64,000 nt of DNA from CAMCXE01 sp036520615 (GCA_036520615.1 DATDJI010000083.1:68864-132863), one strand, 5' to 3'; counted from the stretch's first letter, positions 16,717 through 25,859 are shown. The notes: generated by a model from the letters alone, not told the origin. A program made the numbers and translations.

Positions 16717-17204
16717 AGCTTAGAATCCGCACGCCACAGTAGCCTGAGTGTTGCCACCGAGCGTATGTCACTGGTGTAGATGATACTGGCCGTGATTTTG
16801 CCTTGGGTTTGCCAGTTGAGCTCTTCTACTCGCCAACACAGGCTGGAGCCTTCATTTGGCGCTTGCAGCTGGCCCAACGCAATCGCCTGGGCAATGGCCA
16901 GAAAGATAATCTCCACTGTGTCGGAACCTTGCTCATCAAACAAACGCGCAGCGCAGCTTTGGACAAACAGGATTTGGTTACCGCATGGGTTATAAAACAG
17001 CTGGCCCAGGCGCTTAAGCATGTTGAGTTTGACAGGCTTTGCGCAGAATTCCTCCCAAGCGCCTGCATCAATTTGCACCATTAAACGTGGGCTTGGCCCA
17101 ATAGAGTTAAAAAATCGCCAGGAGGGAAAGAATATGGGCAAAATCAAACGCAGCATAGATGCGCTCAGCAGTGGTTTTACCCCAGTATAGGCAGCATTAA
17201 CCAA
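16707..17204 (-). CDS. SdpA-like single-pass membrane protein
   Basis: About 165 residues. A hydrophobic N-terminal segment (LLSASMLRLILPIFFP) runs into SWRFFNSIGPSPRL, close to the 'FFP-x-W-x-FF-x-x-P-R' signature of SdpA (and of DUF5819 partners of HTTM proteins). The rest is probably extracytoplasmic, with Cys residues in EFCAKP, NPCGNQ, QSCAARLF and SSLCWRV that could form disulfides. The stop overlaps the start of the HTTM gene. The pair is divergent from the EF-hand protein at 17416. The family link is inferred from one motif plus the gene pairing, so it needs a profile search. Confidence 0.58.
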   Translation of the reverse strand: MVNAAYTGVKPLLSASMLRLILPIFFPSWRFFNSIGPSPRLMVQIDAGAWEEFCAKPVKLNMLKRLGQLFYNPCGNQILFVQSCAARLFDEQGSDTVEIIFLAIAQAIALGQLQAPNEGSSLCWRVEELNWQTQGKITASIIYTSDIRSVATLRLLWRADSKLCR

Positions 17205-17362
17205 TAGACATGGCCAAAGTTATAACGAGCATTTTTGCATTTTCCCAACAAGCAGTTCAGCGAGTCTTCTATTAAATTTGAGGTAGAGTTTCGCGAATTC
17301 AGTCTTATCAGTGCATCGTGAAGCGGTTTTATTAATGCATCGATTTGTTGTCGTTGAGTGAT

Positions 17363-17391
17363 TTGGTTGGATAGCAGATTCACTGTATAAA
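17363..17391 (+). promoter_or_regulatory. Candidate sigma-70 promoter of the EF-hand gene
   Basis: TTGGTT (17363-17368) and TATAAA (17386-17391) with a 17-bp spacer, 24 bp before the ATG. A GAGG ribosome site precedes the start. Confidence 0.5.
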
Positions 17392-17415
17392 ATTTTAAAT
17401 TACACGAGGTAATTC

Positions 17416-19632
17416 ATGAGTAGTTCGCACCGTTGGAAATTCAGTCGAATTGGTGGTTTTGATCAAGCGTTAATTACTACCAAGGAGGATTTATTAAATT
17501 TGGAACATTTGGATCAAAAACTCTGGGCTGCACTGAGTTGCCCGGTTAAAGGATTACAACTGGATGAGGCGACACTCACATCCATTGATTTGGATGGTGA
17601 TGGCAGGGTGCGGGCGCCTGAGGTGATTGCCGCAGTAAACTGGGCCTGCAGCATAGTTAAAGACCCAGCTGTGTTATTAAACAGCGCTGATCACTTGAAT
17701 CTGAGTGATTTTAGTGAGAAGGAAACTGGCCAAAAATTGGTGGCCAGCAGCCGAACGATTCTTAACGCTCTGGGTAAAAGCGAGCAGACGGTTATTACTC
17801 TGCAAGATGCGCAAAACCAAGAGGCCGTTATGGCCAATACGCGCTTTAACGGCGACGGGGTAGTTTCCGTTGCTGCGACGGAAAACCCGCAGGTGCAAAA
17901 ACTGCTTAGCTTGATTATGGCCACGCAGGGCGAGGTGTTGGATTTAAGCGGCAAGCCGGGTGTAAGCGAGGCGACTACCCAGGCATTTTTTGCCGCAGTT
18001 ACCGCACGCTTAGCCTGGCTTGATGAAGCCGATGCAAGCGTTAAGCCCTTTGGCGAACAATCGGATGCAGCCTTCAAAGCCTTTGCCGCTGTGCGAGCAA
18101 AAATAGATGATTTTTATAGCCGCGTTCGGCTAGTTGCTTTTGACGAGCGTACGCAAAAACAACTGAATAAACCGCTTTCCAGCCTGCAAAATCTCGGTGT
18201 TAGCGATCTGTCTGTTACCTGTGACGAGGTAAAAGATTTCCCTCTTGCTCTAGTTCGTGCGGATGCTCAATTGCCGCTAATTGAAGGCATTAACCCAGCT
18301 TGGCAAGCGGCCATGGCAGGCTTTGTTGCCGAGGTGATTAACCCGCTATTAGGCGACGGCAAAACGCATTTAAGTTTTGCTGATTGGCAGCAGGTAAAAG
18401 CCCGCTTTAGTGCCTATGAACATTGGCTTGCTGCCGAGCAGGCAAACAGCCTTAATATTGTTGCCACCGATGATTTACGCGTTTGGGCGGCGCCCGAGTG
18501 GCGTGCGTCCGTTGAAGACTTATTGGCGCAGGATCTCGCCATGGCTCCAGCGGTTGCCGCTTTCGCTGAAGTAAAAAAAATCCTTTTATTGCGCCAGAAC
18601 CTAAAAAAGCTGTTAAACAACTTTGTTAATTTCACCGAATTCTACGGCACTGTCGGTCAGGCGGTGTTTCAAATTGGTACGCTGTATTTGGACGGCCGCT
18701 CCTGTGAGCTATGCATTCGCGTTGAAGATGTGGCCAAACACGCAACCTTAGCCGGCCTTAGTAAATGCTTTTTAGCTTATTGCGAATGCACGCGTAGCGA
18801 TGGAGTGAAGATGACGATTGTGGCGGCGTTTACCGCAGGCGATGCGGACTACTTGTTATTAGGGCGCAACGGCATATTTTATGATCGCCTCGGCCGCGAT
18901 TGGGATGCCACGATTATTAAATTAATCGAAAATCCTATTAGCATCCGGCAGGCGTTTTTCGCTCCCTATAAGCGTTTAATCCGTTTTGCTGAAGAGCAGG
19001 CAGCCAAGAGCGCCTCTGCGGCAGATCCGTCGGGCCAAGCCTTGTTGTCCAAAGCTTTTGTGCCGGCAGACCCTAAGGCGCCAGCAGCAGTCAGACCTAA
19101 GTTTGACCTAGGGATGCTAGCCGCCTTGGGAGTGGCAGTCGGCGGGATCTCCACTGCGCTGGGTTTATTAATGCAGGCATTTTTTGGTTTGGGTTGGCTT
19201 ATGCCTCTGGGCTTTTTAGGTTTGATTATCGCGGTGAGCCTGCCATCAATGTTTATCGCCTGGTTAAAGCTGCGCCAGCGCAACTTGGGGCCTGTACTGG
19301 ATGCTAATGGCTGGGCGATAAACGGCCATGTCAAAATTAATATTCCCTTCGGCCATAAACTGACGCAATTGGCCCGGCTACCAGCTGGTGCAAGCCGCAG
19401 TTTGGTTGATCCTTACCAGGAAAAGCAAACGCCTTGGGGAACGATTATCACCGTTGCCTTATTGGTGGTCGTACTCGTTGCTCTGGGTTTTTATCGAGTG
19501 AAAGAGCAGCAATGGCCGTGGCATGGGTGGGTGAAACCGCAGGCAACGGGTTCTGCCCCAGCCGCTGATCAACCGCCTGCGCAAAAACCCCTAGTGCCTG
19601 CAGTTGCACCGGCTGAAGGCGAAAAAAAATAA
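17416..19632 (+). CDS. Large EF-hand protein with C-terminal membrane helices
   Basis: A 738-residue protein. A canonical 12-residue EF-hand loop sits at 58-69 (DLDGDGRVRAPE) with Asp58, Asp60, Asp62, Gly63 and Glu69 all in place. A second, incomplete loop is near 136-145 (FNGDGVVS). The long middle part is helical and soluble. Two hydrophobic segments near 575-620 (LGVAVGGISTALGLL; LGFLGLIIAVSLPSM) and one near 680-700 (TIITVALLVVVLVALGF) suggest anchoring in the membrane, followed by an Ala/Pro tail. There is no N-terminal signal peptide, so the bulk is likely cytoplasmic. It may be a calcium-responsive membrane protein. No enzymatic motif was recognised. Confidence 0.75.
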   Translation: MSSSHRWKFSRIGGFDQALITTKEDLLNLEHLDQKLWAALSCPVKGLQLDEATLTSIDLDGDGRVRAPEVIAAVNWACSIVKDPAVLLNSADHLNLSDFSEKETGQKLVASSRTILNALGKSEQTVITLQDAQNQEAVMANTRFNGDGVVSVAATENPQVQKLLSLIMATQGEVLDLSGKPGVSEATTQAFFAAVTARLAWLDEADASVKPFGEQSDAAFKAFAAVRAKIDDFYSRVRLVAFDERTQKQLNKPLSSLQNLGVSDLSVTCDEVKDFPLALVRADAQLPLIEGINPAWQAAMAGFVAEVINPLLGDGKTHLSFADWQQVKARFSAYEHWLAAEQANSLNIVATDDLRVWAAPEWRASVEDLLAQDLAMAPAVAAFAEVKKILLLRQNLKKLLNNFVNFTEFYGTVGQAVFQIGTLYLDGRSCELCIRVEDVAKHATLAGLSKCFLAYCECTRSDGVKMTIVAAFTAGDADYLLLGRNGIFYDRLGRDWDATIIKLIENPISIRQAFFAPYKRLIRFAEEQAAKSASAADPSGQALLSKAFVPADPKAPAAVRPKFDLGMLAALGVAVGGISTALGLLMQAFFGLGWLMPLGFLGLIIAVSLPSMFIAWLKLRQRNLGPVLDANGWAINGHVKINIPFGHKLTQLARLPAGASRSLVDPYQEKQTPWGTIITVALLVVVLVALGFYRVKEQQWPWHGWVKPQATGSAPAADQPPAQKPLVPAVAPAEGEKK

Positions 19633-19786
19633 TTAACTGGTGGACAGTGGAGTTTTATTCGTTTATCTCCAGGGCATCACACAGGCACTTAATTGATTTA
19701 ATGGCAATCAATGTGATGCGTTGGAGTTAAGTCATGTGGCAATTGATAATTCACCGGGTAGCTAATTCATCCAACAGCTATGAAGT

Positions 19787-20665
19787 TCAACCCGGCAACT
19801 GTGCCTCAGGTAGATGAACTCCCAACGGTAATTGTTTCAATCGCCAATGCTCTAACGCCCATTGAATTAATACTGCAACGGATTCTTGATGCAGCTGCTT
19901 GGGTGGTTGAGCCCCGAGTGCCCAAAGCGCCCGCCATAAATTTTTACCGGGTGTTTGATCATCCAGTGCGTCAGCGTGGTTTTGTTTACTCAGTTTAAGT
20001 CCCAGCGAGTTGGTAATAACCGGTATGTGTGCATAGCTTGGGGCAGAGGCGCTCAGCAGATTAAATAGATGTATTTGCTTGCCAGTGGCGTCCAGTAAAT
20101 CGCTACCACGCACTACGTGGGTAATACCTTGTTGCCAATCATCTACCACTACGGCCAGGGCATAGGCAAACAGTCCGTCCTTACGGTGGATAATGAAATC
20201 ACCTTGCTCTGCGAGCTTTTCTTCTTGCAAACCCAAATGCCGGTCCGTATAGCTGATAACGCTATTCGCCGCTACCTTCAAGCGCCAAGCGGCGGGGCCG
20301 TTGGGAGGGTGGGTGCGGCAATAGCCGTCGTAGCGATGGTCTAGGAATTCCAAGCGTTTGCGCGTACAGCTGCACGGGTAAATGTGCCCCGCTTGCCGCA
20401 AGTCTGCTAAAACTGACTCATACAGTGCACTGCGCCGGCTCTGCCAAATTACCGCGCCGTCCCAATTCAATCCGTGAATTTCCAGTGTGCGCAGAATACT
20501 TGCGCTGGCGCCTGGGATTTCACGGGGCGGGTCTATGTCTTCAATGCGCAATTGCCAAGCGCCGCCATACACCTTGGCGTCCAGATAACTGCCAAGCGCG
20601 CAGACTAACGAGCCAAAATGTAAAGGCCCGGTCGGTGAGGGGGCAAAGCGACCAATATAGGACAT
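19787..20665 (-). CDS. gluQ: Glutamyl-queuosine tRNA(Asp) synthetase
   Basis: A truncated GluRS paralogue of about 292 residues that attaches glutamate to queuosine-34 of tRNA-Asp. It has RFAPSPTGPLHFGSL (HIGH-type) and the KMSKS-like GLKLSKQNHA, but no anticodon-binding domain. A Zn site typical of the family is visible as CSC and, about 18 residues on, YDGYCR. The start at 20665 (MSYIGRF) is chosen because the family begins directly with the fold; the open frame to 20689 adds eight unlikely residues. It lies next to dksA, the usual gammaproteobacterial order. Confidence 0.95.
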   Translation of the reverse strand: MSYIGRFAPSPTGPLHFGSLVCALGSYLDAKVYGGAWQLRIEDIDPPREIPGASASILRTLEIHGLNWDGAVIWQSRRSALYESVLADLRQAGHIYPCSCTRKRLEFLDHRYDGYCRTHPPNGPAAWRLKVAANSVISYTDRHLGLQEEKLAEQGDFIIHRKDGLFAYALAVVVDDWQQGITHVVRGSDLLDATGKQIHLFNLLSASAPSYAHIPVITNSLGLKLSKQNHADALDDQTPGKNLWRALWALGAQPPKQLHQESVAVLIQWALEHWRLKQLPLGVHLPEAQLPG

Positions 20666-20690
20666 GGGGTATCCAAATTGCGTCCACAAA

Positions 20691-20713
20691 AAAGGGCCCT
20701 AATAAGGCCCTCT
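20691..20713 (-). terminator. Terminator of dksA
   Basis: On the minus strand, AGGGCC and GGCCCT form a stem and are followed by six T residues. It separates dksA from gluQ, so gluQ may depend on readthrough or on its own promoter. Confidence 0.7.
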
Positions 20714-20756
20714 GTCGAAACCTGCAGCCCCCTCGCGAACGAGGACGGCATGCGAG

Positions 20757-21194
20757 CTAACCGCCAATTTGTTTTTCTTTAATTTCCGCGAGGGTTTTAC
20801 AGTCGACACATTGGGTGGCCGTGGGCCGTACTTCTAAGCGGCGAATACCGATTTCCACCCCGCAGGTGTCGCAGTAGCCGTATTCTTCGGTCTCCAGCAG
20901 CTCGAGGGTTTTGTCGATTTTTTTAATCAGTTTGCGCTCGCGATCACGGGTACGCAGCTCAAGACTAAATTCTTCCTCTTGACTGGCTCGATCGGCAGGG
21001 TCTGGGAAGTTGGCCGCCTCATCTTTCATGTGGCTTACCGTGCGGTCCACCTCTTCCATCAGCTCACGCTTCCACGCCAGCAGTAAATTCTTAAAGTGCT
21101 TTTTTTGTTCGGCACTCATGTACTCTTCGCCGGCCTTTTCAACATAAGGGGCAAAACCGTGTAACGAAAAACTACCGTTTTGTGTATCGGGCAT
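20757..21194 (-). CDS. dksA: RNA polymerase-binding transcription factor DksA
   Basis: Works with ppGpp in the secondary channel of RNA polymerase during the stringent response. It has about 145 residues (E. coli 151). The coiled coil carries DPADRASQEEEF, containing the catalytic-tip DPADRA-type residues, and the C-terminal zinc finger is CDTCG...CVDC, with all four Cys. The start at 21194 (MPDTQNG) has AGAGG about 10 nt upstream; the longer frame to 21242 lacks support. It is divergent from sfsA, as in E. coli relatives. Confidence 0.97.
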   Translation of the reverse strand: MPDTQNGSFSLHGFAPYVEKAGEEYMSAEQKKHFKNLLLAWKRELMEEVDRTVSHMKDEAANFPDPADRASQEEEFSLELRTRDRERKLIKKIDKTLELLETEEYGYCDTCGVEIGIRRLEVRPTATQCVDCKTLAEIKEKQIGG

Positions 21195-21479
21195 TGTGAG
21201 CGAGCCTCTTGTCTGTGCGATGAAAGCGATCCTTGTGAACAAAACTTCCGTAGGGACGGCCCCAATATGAGGACGGCCAATCCTTTTTCAAGGTTATCTA
21301 AGGGGCGCAAAAGCTACCAGATTCCCTAAGCCTGTGCCACCACTTCTGTGCCCTATGCGAAAAACATCTCGCGATCACCTCATCCTAAGTGGGCAGAGGT
21401 GCACGCAGAGCTTATTATCAGCACCCATTTCCTCCAAGTGTTGGAGGTTGAGCATAGCTAAAAGCCTAAGAATGTCACC

Positions 21480-22202
21480 ATGTTATTTGACCCTCCTTTG
21501 ATCCAAGGCATATTTTTGCAGCGGTACAAACGTTTTCTAGCCGACGTACAGACCGCAAGCGGCGAAACCATGACAATACACTGCCCCAACACCGGCAGTA
21601 TGCGCAGCTGTTTAGCTCCGCAGGCGCCCTGTTGGTATTCGATAAGTAAAAATCCTCAGCGCAAATTTGCCGCTACCTGGGAGATAGCCACTACACCCGC
21701 TGGTCACCTGGCGGGCGTAAATACCGGGCGGGCAAATTTATTAGTGGCGGAGTCTATCCGAGCAGGCTTATTACCTCAGCTGGCAGATTGGGAGCGTTTA
21801 ACCGCAGAGGTTCGTTACGGCGAAGAAAACAGCAGGGCAGACTGGTGTATGTATCAAGGTGATCGGCGCTGTTATATCGAAGTTAAAAACGTCACGTTGT
21901 TTGAACCAAGTTCAATTGGTGCATCAAGCCAGGGTTACTTTCCCGACGCGGTAAGTGAGCGCGGTGCCAAACATCTACGCGAACTTATTCGTATCGTTGA
22001 GGCGGGGCACAGAGCGATGTTGGTGTATTGCGTACAGCACACAGGGATAAATTCTGTTGCTCCCGCTGCCCATGTCGACTCAAAGTATGCACAGCTATGT
22101 CAGCAGGCTAAACAAGCCGGGGTTGAGTTTATCGCGCTAAAAGCTGAACTCAGTGCACACGAAATTCGCTTGACCCATGCGATACCCGTGGTAGTCGAGT
22201 AA
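21480..22202 (+). CDS. sfsA: SfsA family protein (sugar fermentation stimulation)
   Basis: 240 residues, full length for SfsA. Seen: an N-terminal OB-like part (LIQGIFLQRYKRFLADV), CPNTGSM, GVNTGRAN, and a nuclease-like core with IEVKNVTL and FPDAVSERGAKHLREL. These are the hallmark SfsA blocks. The protein has been linked to sugar-metabolism regulation in E. coli and has a restriction-like fold; the exact reaction is not settled. It is divergent from dksA in a conserved arrangement. Confidence 0.95.
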   Translation: MLFDPPLIQGIFLQRYKRFLADVQTASGETMTIHCPNTGSMRSCLAPQAPCWYSISKNPQRKFAATWEIATTPAGHLAGVNTGRANLLVAESIRAGLLPQLADWERLTAEVRYGEENSRADWCMYQGDRRCYIEVKNVTLFEPSSIGASSQGYFPDAVSERGAKHLRELIRIVEAGHRAMLVYCVQHTGINSVAPAAHVDSKYAQLCQQAKQAGVEFIALKAELSAHEIRLTHAIPVVVE

Positions 22203-22375
22203 TCCAACATATTTGCCCTTACCTATAAGTTACTGTTTTTTCGCAATCTTTAACATGGCTGGCAGGTGAGTTTTAAGGCGCCTAAGTTCTCCGCGATTAT
22301 TCCCCTGCATGTGTGAAATGCACGTTGTATCTCGCCTATATTTCTTTTGGTGAACATAAGTTATTAATGTGCGTT

Positions 22376-22702
22376 TTACTGAACCCAGTAAATTCTCCCA
22401 GCACGGACAATTAAATCGACGCGCTCAAGAGATCGTCCAGCGCAGGGTCCGCTGACACACAAACCATTTTCAGGCAAAAATAAGGCTCCGTGGGTTGCGC
22501 AGCGCAAAAGATCTGTATCTTGACAGAAGAAAGAGTTTTCCTGCCATTCCAGCGGGATTTTTAAATGCGGGCAACTGTTTAAATAGGCTAAAAAATTACC
22601 GTGGTTATTGACGATAAAAAACCGCAAATCATTTACGCAAAACCCTTTTGCCGTGCCGGTTTGAATATCATCGCAAGAGCAAATAAAGTGTTCAGTTGAC
22701 AT
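22376..22702 (-). CDS. Rieske [2Fe-2S] ferredoxin-like protein
   Basis: A small cytoplasmic Rieske protein of 108 residues. The two cluster-binding motifs are CPHL (Cys-Pro-His) and CATHG (Cys-x-x-His), 21 residues apart, as in stand-alone Rieske ferredoxins that pass electrons to oxygenases or sit in NirD-like proteins. No oxygenase partner is nearby. The next gene, gnd, is on the same strand but separated by a terminator, so it is probably transcribed alone. Confidence 0.9.
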   Translation of the reverse strand: MSTEHFICSCDDIQTGTAKGFCVNDLRFFIVNNHGNFLAYLNSCPHLKIPLEWQENSFFCQDTDLLRCATHGALFLPENGLCVSGPCAGRSLERVDLIVRAGRIYWVQ

Positions 22703-22898
22703 GGCTAGATAGCTTTCGATAAAAATGGTTGCGGTATTTTGTACTCAATATTTGGGCTGGCTTTATTTGTGCAAAAAATTTTGTACACTGAATTTACACA
22801 CGAAATGTTCGCGTCGTACGTCAGTTAAGAGTGCAGAAACTTAAGCTAAATAGCTGCCAAATATCAAGATTAAAATCAAAAACCACAAATAAAAACCA

Positions 22899-22921
22899 AA
22901 AAAAAGCCCCGTAAGGGGCTT
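22899..22921 (-). terminator. Terminator of gnd
   Basis: On the minus strand, AAGCCCC-TTAC-GGGGCTT is followed by a run of T residues. It lies 15 bp after the gnd stop codon. Confidence 0.88.
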
Positions 22922-22936
22922 GCTTAGAAATCTACA

Positions 22937-24388
22937 TTAAACGTTATAGGTCGTGGATGCAGTATTGCCACCGCGCCCTGTCCAATTGGTATGGAAAAAT
23001 TCACCGCGTGGTTTATCTGTGCGCTCATAAGTATGGGCGCCAAAATAATCCCGCTGCGCTTGCAGTAAATTGGCCGGTGAGCGGCCTGTGCGGTAGCCAT
23101 CAAAATAACTTAATGCAGCGGTCATGGCCGGAGCGCTAATACCATTTGTGATAGCTGCTGCCATAACGCGGCGCCAGCCAGCTTGACAGGCGTGTAATTT
23201 ATCGCGGAAGTAAGGAGTTACCATCAGGTTAGTGAGTGCAGGGTTAGCATCGAAAGCTTCTTTTATATTGCCTAAAAACGCCGAGCGAATAATACAACCG
23301 CCGCGCCACATTAAAGCGATGCCGCCGTAATTTAAATCCCAGCCATATTCCTTCGCCGCTTCGCGCATTAACACATAGCCCTGTGCATAGGAGACGATTT
23401 TGGCAGCCAGAAGCGCCTGACGTAGATCTTCAATGAGCGCTTGTTTATCACCATTAAAAGACACGGTAGGGCCCTGTAAAATATCGTTTGCCACCATGCG
23501 CTCATTTTTTTGCGCCGATAAACAACGGGAAAACACCGCTTCAGTAATTAGTGTCAAGGGCACACCCAGATCAAGCGCGATAACCCCAGTCCATTTGCCA
23601 GTACCTTTTTGCCCTGCGGTATCGAGAATTTTATCTACTAACGCCTCGCCGTCTTCCCGATAGCCGAGAATATCGCGCGTAATTTCCACTAAATAGCTGT
23701 TAAGTTCGCCCTCATTCCAAGTTTTAAATACCTGGTGCATCTCATCGGGGCTCATGCCGAGCAGATCTCTCATGATTTGGTAGGCTTCGCAAATCAGCTG
23801 CATATCGCCATATTCAATACCGTTGTGCACCATTTTTACAAAGTGCCCGGCGCCGTCGTCACCTACCCAATCGCAACAGGGCGTGCCGTCGTCTACTTTA
23901 GCTGCAATGCCCTGCAGAATATCTTTCACATGCGGCCAGGCCGCTTTGGCGCCGCCGGGCATAATGGACGGCCCAGTTAACGCGCCTTCCTCACCGCCGG
24001 ATACGCCGGTGCCTACATAGAGAAGGCCTTTCGAACCTAAATAATGCGTGCGACGTGTGGAATCGGGATAGTGGGTATTACCGCCGTCGATAATAATATC
24101 GCCGCTTTCAAGAAAGGGGATTAATTGCTCAATCATCTCATCTACAGGTTTGCCCGCTTTCACCATCAACATAATTTTGCGCGGTTTAGCCAGGGAATTG
24201 ACCAGTTCTTCAATCGAAAACGCACCGCGAATAGTCTTACCTTTGGCTCTGCCATCTAAAAAATTTTGTACTTTATCTGCGGTGCGGTTGAAAGCCGTAA
24301 CAGTGAAGCCTTTGCTGGCCATATTAAGAATTAGGTTTTCGCCCATCACGGCGAGGCCGACAAGGCCTATATCGGAAAGTGGTTTCAT
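22937..24388 (-). CDS. gnd: 6-phosphogluconate dehydrogenase, decarboxylating
   Basis: Oxidises 6-phosphogluconate to ribulose 5-phosphate with NADP in the pentose phosphate pathway. 483 residues, the long form. The nucleotide-binding GLVGLAVMGENL is at the N-terminus, followed by IIDGGNTHYPD, GTGVSGGEEGAL, KMVHNGIEYGDMQ (catalytic Lys region) and the C-terminal YFDGYRTGRSPANLLQAQRD, which matches the family tail. It is a single gene with its own terminator. Confidence 0.98.
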   Translation of the reverse strand: MKPLSDIGLVGLAVMGENLILNMASKGFTVTAFNRTADKVQNFLDGRAKGKTIRGAFSIEELVNSLAKPRKIMLMVKAGKPVDEMIEQLIPFLESGDIIIDGGNTHYPDSTRRTHYLGSKGLLYVGTGVSGGEEGALTGPSIMPGGAKAAWPHVKDILQGIAAKVDDGTPCCDWVGDDGAGHFVKMVHNGIEYGDMQLICEAYQIMRDLLGMSPDEMHQVFKTWNEGELNSYLVEITRDILGYREDGEALVDKILDTAGQKGTGKWTGVIALDLGVPLTLITEAVFSRCLSAQKNERMVANDILQGPTVSFNGDKQALIEDLRQALLAAKIVSYAQGYVLMREAAKEYGWDLNYGGIALMWRGGCIIRSAFLGNIKEAFDANPALTNLMVTPYFRDKLHACQAGWRRVMAAAITNGISAPAMTAALSYFDGYRTGRSPANLLQAQRDYFGAHTYERTDKPRGEFFHTNWTGRGGNTASTTYNV

Positions 24389-24730
24389 AGGCTACACAAT
24401 AATCGTATTGAGTGATAAGAATTGGCAGCGCACACTGCCGACAATTTGCAGGAGGCTGTGGTAACAGAGAGCTTTAATTTGATATGCGTTAATTAAGAGC
24501 AATACTGTGCACTTTAGCCCTGCGACAAGGGCCGTTACCATACCACTTATGCCCTAGATATGGAATCCAAACGCGCAGCGGGCAGAGCATAAACGTAGCG
24601 GTAATTAAGCTTAATGTGCTGCGTTGTATGCAGTACGCGCATGCATTTTCCCCGGTGGTTTATATGTAAATTATCGACTTTGTTCATGCATGAGCAGAAA
24701 TTAATTGGTAATAATAATGATGAGGTTTTT
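24389..24730. other. Intergenic region between divergent gnd and DUF486
   Basis: No gene is seen in about 340 bp. It contains a perfect 12-bp palindrome ATTAAGCTTAAT (24604-24615), about 115 bp before the DUF486 start. No clear promoter boxes were identified. Confidence 0.4.
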
Positions 24731-25102
24731 ATGATTAATCTGTCGCAATTTCCTGTGTTTCTTACCGTGGCGCTACTGGTGTGCAGCAACATTTTTATGA
24801 CGTTTGCTTGGTATGGCCACTTAAAACACTTACAGGGAAAACCTTGGCTTATCGCAGCATTAGTTAGTTGGGGAATTGCGTTTTTTGAATATTTGTTGCA
24901 AGTGCCGGCTAATCGGATTGGTGCACAGGTATTAAATCTAGGTCAGCTGAAAATTTTGCAAGAAATTATTACCCTCAGCGTATTTGTACCCTTCGCAATT
25001 TTTTATATGCGAGAGAGTTTTCGCTGGGATTTTGTTTGGGCTGGGTTGTGTATGCTGGCAGCGGTGTTTTTTATTTTTCGTGAAAAATTAATGGGCGGAT
25101 AA
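24731..25102 (+). CDS. DMT/DUF486 family small membrane protein
   Basis: About 123 residues with four predicted membrane helices (VFLTVALLVCSNIFMTFAWY; WLIAALVSWGIAFFEYLL; ITLSVFVPFAIFYM; AGLCMLAAVFFIF). WYGHLKHL and VPANRIG are recognisable DUF486 features. The family belongs to the drug/metabolite transporter fold, but no substrate is known. The start at 24731 has GAGG 6-8 nt upstream; the open frame back to 24614 adds a non-conserved leader. It appears monocistronic. Confidence 0.9.
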   Translation: MINLSQFPVFLTVALLVCSNIFMTFAWYGHLKHLQGKPWLIAALVSWGIAFFEYLLQVPANRIGAQVLNLGQLKILQEIITLSVFVPFAIFYMRESFRWDFVWAGLCMLAAVFFIFREKLMGG

Positions 25103-25178
25103 GGAACCTCTGAAAATGTAGGCGGCGAAGCACTGGCCGGGCGCTCCGCGAGGAGAGTTTTCTTAAAAATGCGGACGA

Positions 25179-25192
25179 CTGCATGGATGCAG
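25179..25192. repeat. Perfect intergenic palindrome
   Basis: CTGCATGGATGCAG is a 14-bp inverted repeat (6-bp arms) in the 270-bp spacer between DUF486 and flgN. This spacer has no credible gene. Confidence 0.4.
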
Positions 25193-25373
25193 GCCATGGA
25201 AGGGGCAGATAGAATTTCATCTGGAATTAAATCGAGAGCAACGCAGGGGCGGTGGCGAGTTACACGTAGTAAATGAGTATTTTTTGGTAAATTCAACAAC
25301 GCCAGAGCGAGTGAGGTAATTTTTCAGATGCTGCTTAACCAAATTTTTTTGCAATTTTTTGCGAGCGACAGTA

Positions 25374-25859
25374 TTAGGCTTTTCCAATCGGTGCTAGTTG
25401 GCCAGTTGTTTTTTTAATGCCTTTGCCGGTGTAGAGCATTGTTTGATGATCCTGGCCCCGTAAAATGCCGATTAATGTTTGGTGTGTTGCTTGGCCGCGG
25501 TGGATAAGTTTGCCGTTTACTTCGTTGGCTTCTTTGCATAGGTCGAGCTGTTCTTTTAGCAGTTGCCAGCGCGCGCCCAATTGTTGTTGGTTATTTTCCT
25601 CCAGCCACAGTTGAAAAGCTGCAACCGGATCAGTTTGCGTATCTAAACCGCTCTCAACCAACCATTTTTGGCGCTGGCGAGCCGAGTGTTCAAGCTTAAT
25701 TAACCAGCTGCCTTTCTCCTGAATCATAATATCCAGTGGGTCGAAAGCCCGTTCCGCTAATAAATCGCGCTCGTGCAGCAGCAATTGAAATAACTTTTCG
25801 CAGGCGGTTATATCGTTTTCAATGGACGCAGCTATTTGATTAAGTAGTTCTGGCAGCAT
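25374..25859 (-). CDS. flgN: Flagellar export chaperone FlgN
   Basis: About 161 residues, helical, cytoplasmic. FlgN-like proteins hold the hook-filament junction proteins FlgK and FlgL before export. The block LLLHERDLLAERAFDPLDIMIQ (25710-25780) followed by a KGSWLIKLE helix matches the family, as does LCKEANEVNGKLI near the C-terminus. Start 25859 (MLPELL) is preferred over 25907. It follows flgM on the same strand, but with an unusually wide 273-bp gap that holds an ATGGATGGCATCCAT palindrome (25928-25942). Confidence 0.85.
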   Translation of the reverse strand: MLPELLNQIAASIENDITACEKLFQLLLHERDLLAERAFDPLDIMIQEKGSWLIKLEHSARQRQKWLVESGLDTQTDPVAAFQLWLEENNQQQLGARWQLLKEQLDLCKEANEVNGKLIHRGQATHQTLIGILRGQDHQTMLYTGKGIKKTTGQLAPIGKA

